From contig CP103037.1 of NCBI GenBank assembly GCA_024752435.1, forward strand, positions 2,480,001 to 2,544,000: a stretch of 64,000 nucleotides of DNA. Direction: 5' to 3'. Every line of letters starts with the position of its first letter. The first letter of the stretch is position 1. The translations under genes were made by a program, and so were the position numbers. Below the pieces are notes generated by a model. It did no database searches. It saw nothing but the letters and a program-made list of their open reading frames with translations, and was not told the DNA's origin. Of the stretch, positions 11,452-22,483 are shown piece after piece. The stretch comes from Allantophomopsis cytisporea. Its lineage: Eukaryota > Ascomycota > Leotiomycetes > Phacidiales > Phacidiaceae.

Positions 11452-13335
11452 CTATTCTGCATGATCCTGTTGTGGATTTAAGCCGAAAAGATCATACAAT
11501 GTTCCATCCAGCTCTAGCAATGGCTGGAGGTCTTGCTGTAGGCCCCCCACTGACTTGACTGACTTCAGTAGTAGCTGCGCAGTAACACGAAGCTCCTTTT
11601 TTACGGCCCCAGCGCCGCTTGTAGTATCAGTCACAACATCATCAGAAACTCCATTCCAACAGAGCGCAAGTGCCTGAATTAGATGGACACCGTAGATCGG
11701 CTCTGAAAGTCGGGGCCAACAGCTCATGATAAGGAGCTGTGTAGCTTTTGTTGCGGCGAGAAGGTTGTCCGTGCGCGAGGGACCAAGGGGATCCATAAGT
11801 ATGCCTACGAGTATAGGGACAAGGTCCTAGCGATGTGTTAGAGCGATGATATGATAATGTCAAAGGGGCGTAGAGCACACCTTAAGATGTTTTACGGCAT
11901 CTAACCCCATCTTCTGAACAATAGTGCCAATCTCCTGCAGTAATACCTCAACTATCCTGACATTCTCCATTGCATGGAAGAACCCACACAGAACACCCTG
12001 TCGCAAGATTCTATCAAACATTTTGATCTTTTCAGCTGACGCTTGAACTTCTGGGAATCTAATGTCTGCAAGTGAATAAAGTGCCTTATATGCTGGACGT
12101 AGCAATCGTAAAGACTCGTCTACAGGAGTGAGATTTGGCAAATATAATAATGTTGGCATCACCGCGTCTTCGAAGACATCGCCTAGACCAGTTTGTTTCA
12201 ACAATCTACTAGGTGTAATACTAAGCAACTCCACAAGAAGCTCACATCCTCGCGCTCTGATCTCGGTGGTTGGATCATCCATTATGGTGAAGAGAGGTGG
12301 CACGAAGAGGTGCCAGTTTTCAGAAAGGTATGTGACCTATGCAAGTCAGGGATGCTTTAGCCTCAAATGTATGTGGGGTTTACCGAAGTATTTGCAATTG
12401 CCCAACGAAATAGGGTCGTAGTGGCCGGTCGTTCAAATTTCCATGGCTTGCTTGCAATATCTGTGGTCCTCTGCGCATGACGGTGGGGTTCATATTGATT
12501 GATTGCCTTCCTTCCCTGATCTGTGATTGTTGATGGTTTGGACTTCTGAAACAGTGGTCGAATGGTTGTTTTCAGGAGGCGTTCAACGAGAAACTCACGA
12601 CTTGTAACATGTCTCTCATATTTTGAAAGCAGCCTTATCGCTGCGTTATAAGATTGAGACGTTGTCCAAGAATCTCGTTCATCTGTGAAAGAGAGTAGAC
12701 TTAGTAGTGCCGTATCTGATGGAGGGCTGCTAGAATCAAGTAATGCATCGAGCTCATTTAAAATTGACGTCCCGGCACAAGCAGACATTTGAAACTCCGA
12801 AATGTTTCGTTTGCGAACATCAGATATATCTCCTATGATATGATCAAGATCAAGTCAGAAGCGCTGAGGAAGAGGTGCATACCTCCAGGGTACTCGTCCT
12901 GGGGAACAAGACTCGGTCCAGGTATGATCTTTGAGGCTGTCCATGAGCATATTTCCGATGAAAACACAGCCTCTCCATCGACTCTCTTAAGTCTGTTTTT
13001 ATCGGCCAAGCAAGTGTCGACGGCAAGCAAGGTACCAAAGTCCTGATGACGAAGTCAGTAATCGTCATGTCACGTGAAAATCTTTTCGAAGAAGCGTGCG
13101 ATACACAAGGATGAACTTACTGATATCGCCGGTCGCGCACCTATGAAGTTCTCATATATTTGTTGTAGACTGTAAGCTTCTGGAAGATCTAGTAGAAAGC
13201 TACTTAGTATATTGCACGAGCTTAAAACGAACACGTACCCTGAGCTATGTGTTGCTGTGCCCCTTTGTAGTGAGTCGAAAGAGAATCGCAGCTACTCAAA
13301 ACTCTTTGGATTGAGATAATGGTTGTTTGGAACAT
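11452..13335 (-). CDS. TTI2: TELO2-interacting protein 2 homologue (TTT complex)
   Basis: Six exons on the minus strand: 13335-13239, 13188-13121, 13042-12883, 12832-12384, 12336-11881 and 11826-11452. Introns are 50, 78, 50, 47 and 54 bp. All junctions keep phase and give 534 residues. Tti2 works with Tel2 and Tti1 as a co-chaperone adaptor for maturation of PIKK kinases (TOR, ATM/ATR type). The family signature is clear in the central part: PPLFTIMDDPTTEIRARGCELL, then GLGDVFEDAVMPTLLYLPNLTP, DESLRLLRPAYKALYSL. A start at the ATG at 12788 would also be open, but the upstream exons have canonical sites, a TACTAAG-type branch site in the first intron and coherent coding, so I chose 13335. The first three exons are less conserved and rest on splice logic. 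Confidence 0.85.
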
Positions 13336-13762
13336 CTTGGTTATAATATGTAATTATGGTGTGTTATTAATCTGAGATTGCAACGATGCTTGTCGTTTGA
13401 TTTTGTGTGGTGTAGTGAATTTCACCCTAGCGAAACTGAGGCAGCATCTGATGTCACTTGAGGGATACATTATTGTCATGGTACCTTTACGAACAAAATT
13501 AAAATTGATAGGAAAAGGCACAAGGGGGAAAGCTTATTGTCCGAACAAACACGGCATAATTACTGACCGATAGCTCTTGTAGAACAATCATCGATAGAAC
13601 CGGATGTGGGGATCTCACAAAAGACATTGAAAGGGTTAGCGAGAGCATTTATTTCATTATTGTGCGAGCAGATGAATCAACCTTGAAAGTCAAGTACGCA
13701 AGTGAGATACGGGGTGTTTGTCTTCGCATTTACTCTTACTATCTTGTAACATCCAGCCACTC
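13336..13762. other. Intergenic region between TTI2 and CCA1
   Basis: These 427 bp hold the TTI2 promoter and the CCA1 3' end. No ORF or RNA gene is supported. Confidence 0.5.
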
Positions 13763-15611
13763 TCATGTTCCATGAGACTTCTTCGCCTTTTTTGATCGAC
13801 CCTTATAGAGCAGTTCGTCGCTTGTTGACCGAGGGGGGATTTCAAGAGCTTCCCATTCTCTTTCCACCTCTTTAACAGCCCCGCTCGGGTCAGTCTCTCC
13901 AGGATTGCGGAACTGCCACTCCATTGTCACGTCCAGAGCAGCAGCCATCCACTTCCCTGGCTTCACACCAAGCAAATTCGCCAATTCAGAGCCATTCAGG
14001 AGACGCCGAGTGTCTGGTGCGTGCATAAGATCGATCTGTTCTAGATGATCAAGAAGTTTCTGCCACCCAGCTAGGAGAGGAGCATAATCTGAAGTGTGAA
14101 GCATTAGTAGGATTTTGAAACCATATGAGAATTGAACTCTTACCTGCACCTTCAGTCTGCAGACTCTCCACGAGAAGTGCAAAGAGTATTTGTAGTCTCC
14201 AATGACCACCCTTTGCATTCCAGCGTATTAGTTTCATGCCCACTGTGTCCCTCTCGTATATACAACCTTTGTTCTGCAACACAGCCTCTTTGAGAGCAGA
14301 TATTGGCCCGCAATTCTCAAAAGCGCCCTTCACCAAGTCATATATGCGGTTAGGTGCTTTAACCCCCTCGCGTGCGACTAGAGCCCCGCGCGGTGATACA
14401 GTTTTGGCTCCGTTGGGTTTATTGTCGGGATACAGGGGTATAGTAAACCAAGGTACTAGAGTTACAAGGAACCATGCTAGATACTCTTCTTCATCTGACT
14501 GCACAAGAATGTCAAATACTTTCCTCAGGGACTGATCTAGTTTGATCGTGTGCAAACAGTCATAGGCTCGAACCCAGGAGTCCGTACTAGGTGTAGTGAG
14601 GTCTTTGCTAGTCGGATCCGTGAATATGGTAGAGTAAAGTCCAAGGCGGTCTATGAGCTGTAATGCATACCGAGGATTGTTGTCTTCCAAGAGTTAGTGT
14701 GTTCTTTGGATTAATGTGAAATACCTACCTCTCAACATCTTTTCTACCTCTATTCCAATCCTTTCTCTACTGATCTTGAGTCGCAATGCGTCCAATATTG
14801 CTGGGTTTCCCATACAAATTTCGGCGCTTTCATCAATGACAAATCCCAACCGGCTGGCAAATCTGATCAACCTCAACACCCTGAGTGGATCATCTATGAA
14901 TGTCTTGTAAGGTTCTAAAGGCGTCCTCATGATCCTTGACTCCATATCACTCAAGCCGTTTGTGAAGTCTTCGACCAAATCTGTTTGAAGATTGTAGAAC
15001 AAAGCATTGACAGTAGCATCCCGACGGACAGCATCCTCCTCTGCAGTGCCGAATTCCATCTGAGGATTGCGACTGTCTTCCGAATAGATTTCCTTCCTTA
15101 GGTTGACAAAGTCGAGATCAAAGCCCAACATTTTAGTGGTAATTGTTTCTAAGTGCTTCGATTTTTCTGGGTTTGCAGCAATGACATGGATATTTCCAAT
15201 CTCGGATTCTTGAAGGCCATGCTTCTCGAGATTCCCCGGGGTTTCAAGATATTTTTTGAGCTCAAGACCGAAGGCTTCTCCCGTCATGGCGTTAATAGAC
15301 GTGTCTATATCATGACTTGGTACACCGAGAATCTTATCTCGTACCCATCCTCCTGCAAATCGAAGCTCTATAAGCTCTTTGATTTCCTTCGATTCATCGA
15401 TACACTTTGCGACTTCCAGAAGAAGATGACGAAGTTGGCTTTCCTTGGGAGTGAGAGATATTCGCATCGTTGGTGTCATGTTGGTGGAAAGTGCTGAGCT
15501 TCTGCGTAAGGAAGCAGGAGCAAGAGGTGGTGCTTGGGTGAGTAATGACCAGGAAGAGAGATACTTTGCTAGGCCTTGTCGATTCTTCAAAGATTTCAGG
15601 ACATGAATCAT
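13763..15611 (-). CDS. CCA1: CCA-adding tRNA nucleotidyltransferase
   Basis: Three exons, 15611-14729, 14683-14144 and 14088-13763, with introns of 45 bp (CACTAAC branch site) and 55 bp, give 582 residues. The enzyme adds the terminal CCA to tRNAs, in nucleus, cytosol and mitochondria. The class II nucleotidyltransferase head is plain: RFAGGWVRDKILG, then SHDIDTSINAMTG with the catalytic DxD-type pair, LDFVNLR, RRDATVNALFYN, and DPLRVLRLIRFASRLGF with the IxxxRIGIEVEKML neck helix. The first 40 or so residues are rich in Ser, Leu and Lys/Arg and resemble a mitochondrial presequence. In-frame ATGs at 15479 and 15467 could make shorter isoforms, as known for yeast CCA1. The track's upstream TTG is not used; 15611 is the first in-frame ATG. 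Confidence 0.93.
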
Positions 15612-16387
15612 TCCCCAAATCAATAACCAACGAACAGGGAGTGACTCAGCAAGGAGATGAGTGACGATGTGGACAATCGTTGAACAGGATGATTCAACCT
15701 CTCATCTGACCAGGTCAATCGAAAGATCTCAAGTTTCTAGTTGAAAGCCTCACTATTCTCTTACTTATTATTGTAAATGCTGAGTTCCTAGAACTATAGA
15801 ACGCAACATCTTTGGCTTTCAATCCCTGTGGACTTGTATATTGACAAGAACAGCAATGGAACAAAATAATATATTCAATGTTGTTGTTCATCATCGAATT
15901 TATAGCTTATCGGCACGTGTAGATAAGGTCATTCAGACCTAGGAACCTTACCTACCGTACAGTGAGTGATGTGTGCATGGATGTATCGATGCATGCCTAC
16001 GAAGTATTGTATCTAGGTCACCAAACATATCCAAGTGAGGTATTTCACACTTCAGACATCAGCCATCCACCGCTTTATTGGAGAGATCTAAAGAATTGAC
16101 ATCTGAAAAAAAAACCGCGATACCTTATACAGTCGCCCAGCAAAATACCAACTATCGAAGACGACACCAATGGCTGTAGCCTAGATTTATGCGCTGTGTA
16201 TTGTCGTCATCAAATCATTTCCTTATTTCACCGATCTTTCGCCCATCCTCTTGGACTTGGGAGTTTTGTGACTCGAATCAGTGCCTAAGGACGACGACGC
16301 ATTTGGGAATCTCACGATTGCTCGTAAACAACAGATTGGCAAGCGAGGGATAAATCCGGTTTACGTACCTAAGGTGCAACGGGCTTG
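15612..16387. promoter_or_regulatory. Divergent promoter region, CCA1 / TRS85
   Basis: This 776-bp region separates two divergent start codons. An in-frame TAA at 16370 just upstream of the TRS85 ATG supports that start. I see no clear TATA box or other certain element; a short A-run lies near 16106. Confidence 0.4.
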
Positions 16388-18721
16388 ATGACACCCTCCA
16401 ACGATGCGGCGACAACTAAACCATCGCCGTCTCTGATCACAGGACTGCCGTCCCTGAAGCTCTCAAAAGTTCGTGCGATGGACGACAACCAATCACTAGC
16501 ATCCTCTGTGTCGAGTCTGCCGTACAGACCATCAAATGCTTCTGTTTCCACCCTCTTTGCTTCTACTTCATCCTTACCTGGGTCAAGGTCTGCATCACCC
16601 GGTGGGGGACCTAGCTCCTCAAAGCTGCTCGCGAGTTCTGTTTTCTTATCGGGTACCCCGACAATTGAGTCTCCAAGCACCACTCAAGGTATACAAGCCG
16701 AAGACCCTCGAAATTTGCTCACTCAAGCTTATATTCCTCATATCGCTGTTCACACATCTGTTGATGTCCAAGAGCTGGCACACGACAAAGGATTCACATC
16801 AGGATTATGGGAAATGCTTCGACCGTTCGGGGAGCGAGTTCAAGGCAAGGTCACAGTTAGAGATAGCATTGGTGCTAGTAAAACATGGGACGATTTTGCT
16901 GTTAGATTTGTACAACTTGGTGATGGGTTAGAGCTGGACCCGGGACTTACTCGAAAAGGCCAAGAGGGACAGTCTCAAAGCACATCTCACGATGGATCCA
17001 CAGTTCCAAGCCCTATCAGGACGGGGGGAAATATTACGCATATCGAGAAACTTGTCGATTGCCATCTCTCATATGCAGAAACCATCTCAAGAGGAGACCC
17101 AGAAGATTACCTCAACTACAAAGGTGATGCTGGTAGATCTCTAACGGCTGCTTCACCATTCCACACGCTTTATTTGCGAAGATTATTGTCCGGGATACCG
17201 CTCGCTCCACACGAAACCTTTTCCCATCCAGTCGCCTGCATCATTGCAATCAGCTCACGTAGCTCTCACCCTATTGAATCATTGCGGCGTCTCTACGATG
17301 AATCGACACGCGGAGACAAGCGCCTGCCTGTTTGGGTCCATGGCGAGTATCTACGCTATTATGTTTTGATTCACGACGAGGAACGAGATGACATTGGGAA
17401 ATCGATGACTCTTTTTGAACAAATGAAGCGACATTTCGGTTTGCATTGCCACCTTCTGAGATTGCGTAGCACTCAGTGTGTTCCAACAGATGATGATAGC
17501 ATTGCATTGCCCACTTGTGAATGGATGTCTGCATCAGAGGAGCTTGCCAGAATCGAAGCTCTCGACGCCGAAGAGCATATGGAAGACACTACTCCATGTC
17601 TCTTTGATTCAGATGTGACTGCATTACGAACCTTTATTCGGGAAATGGTGACTCAGTCAGTTCTACCATCTATGGAACGCTGTGTAACCACCTGGAATGA
17701 TCAAGTTGCTTCAAGACGACGAGGTATTAGCGGTCGATTCATTAGCTTGTCAAAAAGATGGACTGGGTTTGGTGGCAGCTCAAGAAACTCGACGTCATAT
17801 TCGGGGCCAGGATCTGGGGCCAATAGCAACTATGATTTCTCACTCGGTTTTTATAAGCCAGATGCCCCCGAAGCAATAATGAGAAAGCTAGCTGATTATG
17901 CCTTTATGCTTAGAGATTGGAAGTTAGCTTTGTCAACATACGATCTCCTGAGGTCCGATTTCAGTAATGATAAGGCATGGAAGTATCATGCGGCAGCCAA
18001 TGAGATGGCCGCCATTAGTACCCTTCTCACCTCTCAGACTCTCAGTTCCAAAGTAAGAGCAGAAACAGTCGATCAGATGTTCGAAACAGCGTCGTATTCA
18101 TATATTACTCGTTGTGGATATGCATATGGAGCGCTACGATGTTTGGCTTTGGGCACAGAACTTCTCCGTATCCGTGGCGGCTCTGCAACGGATGATGCTG
18201 CCAGATGGGCGACAAGAATCATCGAAAGCCAAATCACTGGTAACATAGGAGACGCTATATTTAGAGAGCGTATTGCTGCATGCTATGCATCTAGAAAGGG
18301 AGTAGGGTCTGGTTTCTGGGGTAGGAGATCGCGTAAAGCAGCACTTTGGAATGTTTTGGCTGCTGAGAAGTGGCTCGAACAGGACAAGAAAGCCCAAGCT
18401 TTGCTACGACTCGATGATATCAGTGGCGTTTATGATGCCCTGCAGTCTGAAGGAAACACCTTGCGATTCGAAGAGGCAAATTCCTTTTTGGAAATGTTAC
18501 GGCGAGAGGCACAGCCATCCGTGGTATATGTTTCTGGAGACAATGCGGAGACTTTATGTGCTGAGGAGGAGAGCTTGGTCGAGGAAGAGAGCGAAGCACT
18601 GGACAACCGAAAAAATCGAAAGAGCTTAATCGGTGCTCCCCTGACCTTTGCAACTGATTCCATGAGCCCGGGTGGAGCAGAGTCAGGAGATAACATCACA
18701 ACAGATGAGGGATTTCAGTAA
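16388..18721 (+). CDS. TRS85: TRAPPIII subunit Trs85 (TRAPPC8 homologue)
   Basis: A single uninterrupted frame of 777 residues starts at the first ATG after an in-frame stop. Trs85 is the subunit that makes TRAPP into TRAPPIII, which activates the Rab Ypt1 in autophagy and early secretory traffic. The first ~105 residues are Ser/Pro-rich and low in complexity. The conserved part begins at RNLLTQAYIPHIAVHTS, where the family always starts, and includes SHPVACIIAISSRSSHPIESL, HGEYLRYYVLIHDEE and a FRLSKRWTG-type segment. The C-terminal half is helical repeat-like (YAFMLRDWKLALSTYDLLR and following). Fungal Trs85 is often in this size range. The last ~50 residues are acidic and poorly conserved. 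Confidence 0.93.
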   Translation: MTPSNDAATTKPSPSLITGLPSLKLSKVRAMDDNQSLASSVSSLPYRPSNASVSTLFASTSSLPGSRSASPGGGPSSSKLLASSVFLSGTPTIESPSTTQGIQAEDPRNLLTQAYIPHIAVHTSVDVQELAHDKGFTSGLWEMLRPFGERVQGKVTVRDSIGASKTWDDFAVRFVQLGDGLELDPGLTRKGQEGQSQSTSHDGSTVPSPIRTGGNITHIEKLVDCHLSYAETISRGDPEDYLNYKGDAGRSLTAASPFHTLYLRRLLSGIPLAPHETFSHPVACIIAISSRSSHPIESLRRLYDESTRGDKRLPVWVHGEYLRYYVLIHDEERDDIGKSMTLFEQMKRHFGLHCHLLRLRSTQCVPTDDDSIALPTCEWMSASEELARIEALDAEEHMEDTTPCLFDSDVTALRTFIREMVTQSVLPSMERCVTTWNDQVASRRRGISGRFISLSKRWTGFGGSSRNSTSYSGPGSGANSNYDFSLGFYKPDAPEAIMRKLADYAFMLRDWKLALSTYDLLRSDFSNDKAWKYHAAANEMAAISTLLTSQTLSSKVRAETVDQMFETASYSYITRCGYAYGALRCLALGTELLRIRGGSATDDAARWATRIIESQITGNIGDAIFRERIAACYASRKGVGSGFWGRRSRKAALWNVLAAEKWLEQDKKAQALLRLDDISGVYDALQSEGNTLRFEEANSFLEMLRREAQPSVVYVSGDNAETLCAEEESLVEEESEALDNRKNRKSLIGAPLTFATDSMSPGGAESGDNITTDEGFQ

Positions 18722-19101
18722 GAATATTGAAGCATGCACGCGTGGGAAGTTGAGGCTCCCACTGACATTTTTGAGCGTTTACACTGAGTGGCATGGAAAG
18801 GCGTTTAGCGGAGACTTGTACTTGTAAAATACCCTGCGCAGGATGAGATATGATGAAGACTTTAATAATATCTTGCAAACTGTAGGAAACAGTAAAATAC
18901 CTCGTACGTGTAGTACCAATACCACTATCTCGCCTTAAGTTGTGAAACATGGAGTTTCTTAAGTGATCATCTAGCACTTTGGCGCTGCAGAGCACGTGAA
19001 GATAAGCTTGACTTATCCACCTATGTAGGTGAATCGGTGATAAGGACTGGTAGTGGATTGTTGACCCCACGACAGCCATTCACATTAACTATTCATACAA
19101 C
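18722..19101. other. Intergenic region TRS85 / CHM7
   Basis: These 380 bp hold the 3' end of TRS85 and the CHM7 promoter in tandem. The minus-strand ORF here has no family signature. Confidence 0.5.
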
Positions 19102-20535
19102 ATGAGCGAGCTGCTCGATTTCTTGCTATCGGAGGAAGAGCAATTCAGAAAGTATGCACCTAAAAGCTTTATTCATATATCTCACTGACACGTATACAGA
19201 GCTCGTCTCGCTGCACTGTACTCCGATTTCCGACACCTACAAACCATCAATCCAGATGGCTATGCTGCGAACATTGCAGCCTGGCAAAAAGGCCTCATCG
19301 ATGCGACGAGAGCAGGTGCTACACCGTCTCGAAGAGAGACGAAAGACCTTCTCGTGTTGAGCGTCAACGAACACCTATTGCAAGCTCTAGAAACGAAGCA
19401 ATGGGGTCGACCACTCGCCTTGGGTACAGTCATACAAGATGCCATCGCGAAAAACGAAATGATGTCACTACCGGCATTCATATCTACAAGCGAAAGCATA
19501 TATCGCAAGTCGTGGACAGTCTCGCCATGGCAGTTACTCACTTGGGGATTGCGGCAGCTGGGACTCTCGGGCGGACAATCGGGCGAGGATAAGTTGCCAG
19601 TTGGGCGGTTTGTTGTTATTCCTAACGTCGAAGAAGCCGCAAACTCCGTGTTACGTCAGGCGGGAAGAACCTCGCGGAGAGTGGATAGGATATACACAAA
19701 AGGAAGCTTTAGGAAGGAGTTTGCGAATAGTTTAGGGGACAAACAGCTCTCTGATGAAGATATTGATGTTTTATTAAGATTCCTGGTTAGAGATAAGCAG
19801 GCTGTTGCCTATGATGGCCAAACAGTAAAATTGAAAGCACCAGGAGAAACACTCACACCTATAATCACACCCGAGGATTCAACTATCGCCTCTCTCAAGA
19901 CACTCGTAATCGACTTGAACGCACAAGTTGAGCTTCTCACAGCCAAGGTTGACAGCCTTAACCAAACTGCAAAAGCCGCTGTGGCTCGTGGGAACAAAGT
20001 CTCCGCCCTTGCTGCTTTACGATCCAAGAAACTTGCTGAGTCTAATTTGACCAAGAGGTCAGCTACGTTGGGCCAGCTCGAAGAGGTATACACTAGCATT
20101 GAGCATGCTGCAGATCAAGTTGAGCTTGTCCGTATAATGGAGGCAAGTACGGGCGTCCTAGAGGGTCTCAACTCTGAAGTGGGAGGTGTTGAAAGAGTCG
20201 ATGTCATTGTGGACCAACTTCGGGATCAAATGACCCAGGTGGATGAAATTGGAAATGTCATCAATGAAGTGGGCCAGCATAGCCTCGTTGACGAGGGTGA
20301 CGTGGAGGATGAGCTTGAGGCAATGGAAAAAGACGAACAAAGAGCCAGAGAAGATATAGAACGAAAGGAGCAGGAGAAGAAGGAGAGGCAGGAAGCTGTG
20401 GAAACGCAACACAGATTAGATGAGCTTCCGGTGCCGGAAAAGGGTATGAGCAAAGAACCGTTGGAGGAAACAGAAAGTGGGATCGGAGAAAGTACTGGCC
20501 AGATGAGACGGCTGTCTCTGGAAAAGGCCCAGTAA
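19102..20535 (+). CDS. CHM7: ESCRT-III/SNF7-family protein, CHMP7 (Chm7) type
   Basis: Two exons, 19102-19151 and 19200-20535, are joined through a 48-bp intron and give 461 residues. CHMP7/Chm7 recruits ESCRT-III to the nuclear envelope for sealing and pore surveillance. The N-terminal half (SELLDFLLSEEEQFRKARLAALYSDFRHL through the WQLLTWGLRQLGL region) fits the winged-helix part of CHMP7. The SNF7 coiled coil runs from about residue 255 (ASLKTLVIDLNAQVELL, ALAALRSKKLAE) to about 400. An acidic, highly charged segment EDELEAMEKDEQRAREDIERK follows. The first exon holds just 16 codons plus two bases. The conserved Snf7 core and the length of the N-terminal extension favour Chm7 over Snf7/Vps20. 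Confidence 0.85.
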
Positions 20536-20734
20536 GACCACAAAAAAGACAATTTCAACTGTATAAATATAGGGTATAGTTAGGGTCTTGTGCTAGGGTA
20601 TCAAGGAAGTAGTTGGGAAATCATGCTTTTGGTTTTCTTTGTAAATGCTGTTGCTATGGAGTCTGGCTATTTGGTATATCATCAGACGATGGCCTCTGAG
20701 GAACTGGCAAGTGATTTGTGTCGTGCTGTGCAGG

Positions 20735-22164
20735 TCAGTCCTCTAGTCTTTTTGGAGCCGATGATTTTGCTACACTGTAAGTTATTGGCGGAGTGGAGGC
20801 TGATATATTCTGATGTTGTTGTGCTCCTGACTGTCTCAAAGCTGATAAATCCTCAGCGCGCAGTATATTCTGATATTGTTGCGAGCTTTCCTGGTCGATG
20901 GCCAATTCAGGCGCCAAGACACCTTTTCGGGCTTCTTGCAAGCCACCCCCAGTTGCAAAATAATGAGATTTCGTACTTTTGGATGAATCATGACTGCGAG
21001 GCGTAATGATCCTAGTTGGGGAGATCGACGACCAGGGTCGTTCTGCTATGGGCGCAGTGTCGCCCATGGCTTTATTTGAGGAATTAGCTGGCGTGCGTTT
21101 TGCCTTAGCTTTAGCTATGAGGTCTTTGAATGTATCTCCGTGTGTTGCTTGCCATTCAGCACCGTCAAAGTCTTTACTTTTGATCTTGTTCCCAAAGCTG
21201 GTGGCATTACCAGATGACAGCATATTACTGCTTGTTGTTCGTTCCCATGCCTCTAATTCTCTAAGCAGATCCCTTCTCGAACGAGGCTTCGATGAATCAC
21301 AATTTGCGTTCCATAAAGTTATCCATTCCGTATATCTTCTTTCTAGTAGCTGTCTAGATCCACCCGCTGAGATACCTTGGTCGCTGAGCTTCTTTCTAAG
21401 AGCATTGTCCTTGAGGATTGAGTAATTGATGGCAGGAAGGGGCTTGGTCAGGGTTGCGTTGGGTTGAGATTTTGATTGTAGTTTAATATGTGATGATGAC
21501 CTTGCAATGCGAGGTGGTTCGATTGGTAGACATGCATTGTCAAGGTGGGCATTGATTCGATCCTCCTTCATACGTGCTTGACAAATCGGACATGCGACAA
21601 GACCATCGTCCTCTATAAATTGAAAATCAGCGGTATAATCTTGCAGACAAAGAGTGAGAGGTAATTCTCACCGGGCTTGTAAACGTCTCCTTCGTCCGCA
21701 ATTTCGCCATCAAGACTACTTGACGGTATCGTAATAGTGTTATCTCGACGACTTGATGATCTCGTCCTTTTCACGGGAAATTGCTCATCCACCACCAAGT
21801 TGTCAGGGGCTCTTCGCTTCGACGTTCTCGAATTAGAGGAAGTGGGTGGCCGGCGAGCATACTTCAGAGCATCGGGTCTTGCACGGGCGAAAGCATCCAC
21901 GATCTCCTCAACGACCCAGTTGTTTCGCAGCTTTATCTCTTGCTCAGCTGCTCTACATGCAGGACATTTGCCGTCGGTAGCCAAGCATCGCCGTATGCAA
22001 AGTGAACAAAAAGTGTGTGAACAAGAAGTAATCATCGGCGTCTTGTAGAACTCTTTGCAGACCTGGCATCGCAGAGCAGCGTCAACAGGCGCAAACAGCT
22101 CAAGAGGCGTATTCAGCCAATCTGTGGAGTCGGAGATTTCGTCTTTGGGAGTTTCGGTGGCCAT
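20735..22164 (-). CDS. RAD18: Postreplication repair E3 ubiquitin ligase Rad18
   Basis: Two exons, 22164-21672 and 21612-20735, with a 59-bp intron, give 456 residues. Rad18 with Rad6 mono-ubiquitinates PCNA at stalled forks. The RING finger is complete: C33, C36, C48, H50, C53, C56, C67, C70. A UBZ4-type zinc finger follows the intron (C172, C175, H187, C192 in VACPICQARMKEDRINAHLDNAC order). A SAP DNA-binding motif lies at about residues 228-270 (YSILKDNALRKKLSDQGIS, LERRYTEWITLWNAN). The C-terminal segment with the basic patch AKAKAKRTPA is the expected Rad6-binding region. The gene converges on CHM7 with 199 bp between stops and shares its promoter with POL32. Confidence 0.95.
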
Positions 22165-22483
22165 GTGGTCTCACATGAAACGTCGCTGCAAATGAATACG
22201 TCTTGAGGTGAAGCTTTGAATTTATTATGTGGGGCGTTTCTCTTTGAAATGTTCTGGTCGCCTTTGTTTTTATCGCAATCATGACGCAGTGAGCGTGTAC
22301 GCCAAAAGGAATTGCAAAGTACCACCGTACCACACCGGCGCGTGAACCGAACGCGCTTTGATTTCACGCGTAGCGGCCGTGTAAAGTGCCAGTGGCTCTT
22401 ATCCAAATATCCAAATAATTGCTATCGCAACAACTACATGATCAGGCCAAAGCAAAATACACAAAGTCTACAATATCGCCACG
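22165..22483. promoter_or_regulatory. Divergent RAD18-POL32 promoter with MCB-like sites
   Basis: These 319 bp separate the two start codons. A perfect ACGCGT (MluI cell-cycle box, the MBF target) lies at 22366-22371. Two more CGCG cores lie within 33 bp, in GGCGCGT at about 22338 and AACGCGC at about 22350. MCB-driven G1/S expression of replication genes is established in yeasts; its operation here is inference. Confidence 0.5.

Noticed and set aside
12789..13046. 85-codon plus-strand ORF upstream of the TTI2 body
   Set aside because: The minus strand here forms two in-phase TTI2 exons with good splice sites, so the plus ORF is a shadow.
21006..21425. 139-codon plus-strand ORF
   Set aside because: It is a shadow of RAD18, which has RING, UBZ4 and SAP motifs on the minus strand.
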